From the NCBI GenBank assembly GCA_965215225.1, contig OZ244039.1, positions 1,178,001 to 1,242,000 of the forward strand: a stretch of DNA of 64,000 bases, in the 5' to 3' direction. The notes under the pieces were generated by a model. It was not told the DNA's origin. It did not search any database and was given only the letters and a program-made list of their open reading frames with translations. Of this stretch, positions 61,701 through 64,000 are shown in pieces; the stretch's first letter is position 1, and each line of letters opens with the position of its first letter. The stretch is from G965215225 sp965215225. GTDB taxonomy: Bacteria; Pseudomonadota; Gammaproteobacteria; CBDBNL01; JAAOII01. A program made the translations under genes and the position numbers.

Positions 61701-64000
61701 GGGAGGATACAGATATTGATGGAATTGGCAACAATGGAGATAACTGTCCGATGAATGCTAATCCAAGCCAAATTAATACTGATGGAGCTGCCGATGGCGG
61801 TGATGCTTGTGATTCAGATGATGATAATGACGGATTTGTCGATACTAGTGATGCCTTCCCTTTGAACCCTGCTGAATGGCTGGATGATGACAATGATGGA
61901 ATTGGCAATAATAGAGATAACTGTGTGTCGGTTGCTAATCCAGACCAAAGGAATACCGACAATGATCTCAATGGTGGTGATGCTTGTGATGAGGACGATG
62001 ATAATGACAGATTTGTCGATACTAACGATGCTTTCCCTCTAGATAGAACCGAATGGGAAGATACAGATAATGATAGGACAGGAAATAATGCCGACCGAGA
62101 TGATGATAATGATGGTTTATTGGATACAGATATAAAGGAACAACTGACGAATGTGGCTGGTATCAGTTGTTCGTTGTTAGCCGATTGCGATGGAGATGGG
62201 GTAGCCGATGGGGAAGATGCTTTTCCTATTGATCCACAAGAGACGGCGGATAGTGATGGGGACTCATGGGGAGATAATTCGGATAATTGTCCACAGGCTC
62301 CTAATCCAGACCAAATTAACACCGATGGAGATGACGATGGCGGCGATGCTTGTGATGAGGATGATGACAATGATGGACATTTAGATGGCAGCGACAATTG
62401 CCCGCTTCAATCTAATCCAGACCAAGCAAATGTATGTGCAGAAGATAGCGATGGCGATGGTGTTCTTAACGATCAAGATAACTGTCCGATGCATACCAAT
62501 CCAGACCAAAATAATACCGATGGAGCTGCCGATGGCGGTGATGCCTGTGATGAGGATGATGACAATGATAACTATGTGGATAGACGGGATAATTGTCCAC
62601 TTGTTGCCAATCCCGACCAAATTAACACCGATGGAGCTGCCGATGGGGGTGATGCCTGTGATTCGGATGATGACAATGATGAGGTTTTAGATGGCAGCGA
62701 CAACTGCCCTCTTACTTTTAATCCTCGCACTAATTCAACTCATCAAGTTGATACAGATGGCGATGGCGATGGCGATGCTTGTGATGAGGATGATGATAAT
62801 GATCAGGTTCTAGATAGAAGAGACAATTGTCCTCTTATCTCTAATCAAGATCAACTTGATACAGACGAAGATAGAGAAGGGAATGCCTGTGATGGCGATG
62901 ATGACAATGATGGAGTTTCTGATAGCGGTGATAATTGCCCGCTTGTTGCCAATCACAACCAAATTAACACCGATAGAGCTGCCGATGGCGGTGATGCCTG
63001 TGATGGGGATGATGACAATGATGGAGTAGGTGATAGTTCAGACCAATGTCCTGTTGGGGAGACGGACTGGACAAGCGATCCTTCTACCGACAATGATGGC
63101 GATGGTTGCCAAGATGCAAGTGAGGATTCAGATGATGATGGAGACGGGTTAGTTGATAATGCAGACCAATGCCCTGCTGGGGTGACGGGCTGGACAAGCA
63201 ATCCTTTTACCGACAATGATAGGGATGGTTGCCGTGATGCGGATGAGGATGAAGATGGAGGTCAAAGTGGTTCAAGTGGGAGTCCTCCCAGTGCTCTTGA
63301 GGTGGAACTCACCTTTGCTCCTATACCGGGCGGTTTTCGCATAAGCAACCAATCGGACTTTGGCGACTTCGTTGTTTTGAGGATCACGGCAACCAGTGGA
63401 GAGAATGTTGAAGTGGAAGAAGTCAAGACAGGCGAATTTGTTGATGACAGCTATGATTTTACTGGGATAGCTGACCTCGAATGGCAGTTTCAGATTACTG
63501 GGATTCTTAGCGATAGCAGGGAGCAGGAGGTGAGTATAAGTTTTGTTTGGGATGAGAATGGGGAAGACCACGGAAGCGGTGGTATTCGGTCGGGTGCCAA
63601 TCATGATGGAGACGGGCGAGCGGATAGTGTGGATGAGGATGATGATAATGATGGGGTGAATGATGCTTCAGACCAATGTCGTGTTGGGGTAATAAATTGG
63701 ATAAGCAATCCTTCTACCGACAATGATGGCGATGGTTGCCGTGATGTCGATGAGGATGAGGATGGCGGTCAAGATGGTTTTGGAGTATCTCTTCGTCCCC
63801 TTGAGGTAGAACTCACTTTTGCTCCCATAGCGGGCGGTTTTGTAATAAGTAACCAATCGGACTTTGGCGATTTAGTCTCTTTGAATATCACAGCAGTCAG
63901 TCGAAGTGAGTTTGTATTGAGAATTATCAACATAGCCGAATTTGCAGATGACAGCTATGATTTTACTGGGCTGGCTGACTTAGGTTGGCACTTTCAGATT
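58709..64000 (+). CDS. Second giant calcium-repeat lipoprotein, 3' end outside the window
   Basis: The frame is open from ATG 58709 to the last base (1,764 codons, no stop). It begins with a lipoprotein signal (MVGRFLFLLVGSSFLVLTAC, C20). Several hundred residues of Asp/Asn/Gly-rich calcium repeats follow: a form with cysteines every 25-35 residues (ADCDNDG, ADCDGDG) from about 59,900 to 61,050, and classical thrombospondin type 3 repeats (DNCP...NPDQ...GGDACDEDDDNDG) from about 61,700 to 63,060. Two fibronectin-like stretches are visible near 58,830 and 61,100. A module of about 510 bp starting LEVELTFAP repeats from 63,298 and 63,808. It is a calcium-stiffened surface protein, probably adhesive. 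Ser-rich ORFs on the other strand are its shadows. Confidence 0.85.
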   Translation, partial: MVGRFLFLLVGSSFLVLTACAGGGGSSDGIIRSVVEPKTPSVGSLSFIPQESEVNVSWQAGIASLREQLEDNEEIEQVIINWRTSFDSDLLAQFNQESRNSLLTRLLQIGGIGGDQVEQEGDEELLRKRHQVVDLDRDGIPFTGDPGGDNCPGDYNPNQADDDDDGYGDVCDPAPNNPLLLIPANRSVVIKWQDSQAARVESWTIRFMDINRQSVAISPAYIFSHDGGSQLSARLSHDDTIGGQAVVLANDKPYRFSVSVVFTGGETGSLYDFTDPEVTLGSNHDGDLIRDLEDEDDDNDGILDVEETEPEHILRSAIGDSLVVGGDLTENILTGLVNNSEYIFSLEALIESGGSRGRRELANGTILLGPNPDNDGLANEDDEDDDGDKIEDLDEPPGCALKTDCDKDGLTDFEELNKTEERCITTPDCDGDNAIDSLDAFVLDATESEDTDGDGIGNNRDDDIDGDGTANEEEEDKDNDGLLDSLEVVGCDRLVDCDSDGLRDADEPLACMTMADCDNDGILDGAEVPGCVQSADCDGDTIEDGLEVAQECIISADCDKDGVEDWAEHTQCVRMADCDNDGLGDSEEIGLFYEGLWCGLARDCDKDSLRDFDEASYDKSCINSRDCDGDNVSDSTEIVRCIFTADCDQDGVSDNDEVERRCILDSDCDGDGIADGDEPSAFCRISRDCDNDFLPDSEERWLFNSDGVSCILLSDCDGDNMFDFDEILNCVTTADCDGDGVSDNDEPRRDCILKEDCDQDGLDDGLDSCPLMPRGQDSDQDGCPDDIDRPDPPDPVVDPSEIVLQFRPEPTRVNLDWVNPHPSQRIRKIDISYGEVGEVGRQQLSLVGVTGIANQYFSIAVSGLEDNTQYEFTIEINYADSSSLSTNGQIWTGLNSDGDGIRDAEDEDDNNNGVLDEEEDAASCIRDNDCDDDGVLDTVENSLFNASSGVSCSMLPDCDEDSVVDGDEAASQCLVTPDCDGDGVLDPVDLFPLDGTEWEDTDIDGIGNNGDNCPMNANPSQINTDGAADGGDACDSDDDNDGFVDTSDAFPLNPAEWLDDDNDGIGNNRDNCVSVANPDQRNTDNDLNGGDACDEDDDNDRFVDTNDAFPLDRTEWEDTDNDRTGNNADRDDDNDGLLDTDIKEQLTNVAGISCSLLADCDGDGVADGEDAFPIDPQETADSDGDSWGDNSDNCPQAPNPDQINTDGDDDGGDACDEDDDNDGHLDGSDNCPLQSNPDQANVCAEDSDGDGVLNDQDNCPMHTNPDQNNTDGAADGGDACDEDDDNDNYVDRRDNCPLVANPDQINTDGAADGGDACDSDDDNDEVLDGSDNCPLTFNPRTNSTHQVDTDGDGDGDACDEDDDNDQVLDRRDNCPLISNQDQLDTDEDREGNACDGDDDNDGVSDSGDNCPLVANHNQINTDRAADGGDACDGDDDNDGVGDSSDQCPVGETDWTSDPSTDNDGDGCQDASEDSDDDGDGLVDNADQCPAGVTGWTSNPFTDNDRDGCRDADEDEDGGQSGSSGSPPSALEVELTFAPIPGGFRISNQSDFGDFVVLRITATSGENVEVEEVKTGEFVDDSYDFTGIADLEWQFQITGILSDSREQEVSISFVWDENGEDHGSGGIRSGANHDGDGRADSVDEDDDNDGVNDASDQCRVGVINWISNPSTDNDGDGCRDVDEDEDGGQDGFGVSLRPLEVELTFAPIAGGFVISNQSDFGDLVSLNITAVSRSEFVLRIINIAEFADDSYDFTGLADLGWHFQI

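Noticed and set aside
59557..63216. Long serine-rich minus-strand ORFs
   Set aside because: They are shadows of the Asp-rich GAT/GAC codons of the giant lipoprotein; the plus frame is open throughout and begins with a lipoprotein signal.

Overview
The window looks like chromosome from an uncultured gammaproteobacterium. Its housekeeping blocks are gammaproteobacterial in content and order: lpd-sucC-sucD, acylphosphatase-ruvB-ybgC-tolQRAB, yejE-yejF, def-fmt-rsmB, tig-clpP-clpX-lon, hflD-purB, rplU-rpmA-obgE-proB, dsbB-ispH and sdhE-ygfX. The envelope is Gram-negative (Tol proteins, lipoproteins with lipoboxes, a beta-barrel protein). Genus and lifestyle cannot be read from the sequence. Several housekeeping genes carry in-frame minisatellites, and gene 3' ends have repeatedly been duplicated in tandem.

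Bases 1-14,500 form an accessory and defence island. It starts with the 3' end of an unknown gene and a strong terminator, then a 15-bp minisatellite. A type ISP-like restriction-modification enzyme (Mrr nuclease, helicase, methylase, target recognition) is split at an 18-C tract. Next come a beta-barrel protein, a double winged-helix protein resembling the Mrr N-terminus, and an IS5-like transposase remnant. A tight three-gene operon follows: a DndC/SspD-like sulfurtransferase and two DUF262 proteins, of which the first has lost the HNH histidine. A phytanoyl-CoA dioxygenase-like gene ends the island. The DndC-DUF262-DUF262 operon is the best candidate here for an undescribed system.

Bases 14,500-47,900 are mostly core genome. 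Oddities include a subtilisin/kexin-type lipoprotein protease between sucC and sucD, six 81-bp repeats between ruvB and ybgC that each carry a short ORF, and a tol cluster followed by yejEF instead of pal. The convergent yejF/rsmB junction is triplicated. There is a 32-unit 12-bp minisatellite inside fmt, three tRNA genes (Arg, His, Leu), a long low-complexity tail on L21, and an Obg GTPase with altered G3 and G4 motifs.

Bases 47,900-64,000 hold a second accessory region in which a cassette appears twice: an HNH-endonuclease/beta-class-methylase pair on the minus strand followed by a giant calcium-repeat lipoprotein on the plus strand. In the first copy an intact IS1595-family element (perfect 35-bp inverted repeats, 8-bp target duplication) lies just upstream of the lipoprotein gene. 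In the second copy the endonuclease is destroyed and a 218-bp non-autonomous relative of the IS is inserted; both elements carry versions of the same small ORF. The second lipoprotein gene has a 24-C tract just before its start and runs off the right edge.

Several genes (tolB, clpX, def, sucD, the transposase) have a TATAAT-like hexamer 5-7 bases before the ATG and no visible Shine-Dalgarno, as expected for leaderless transcripts.
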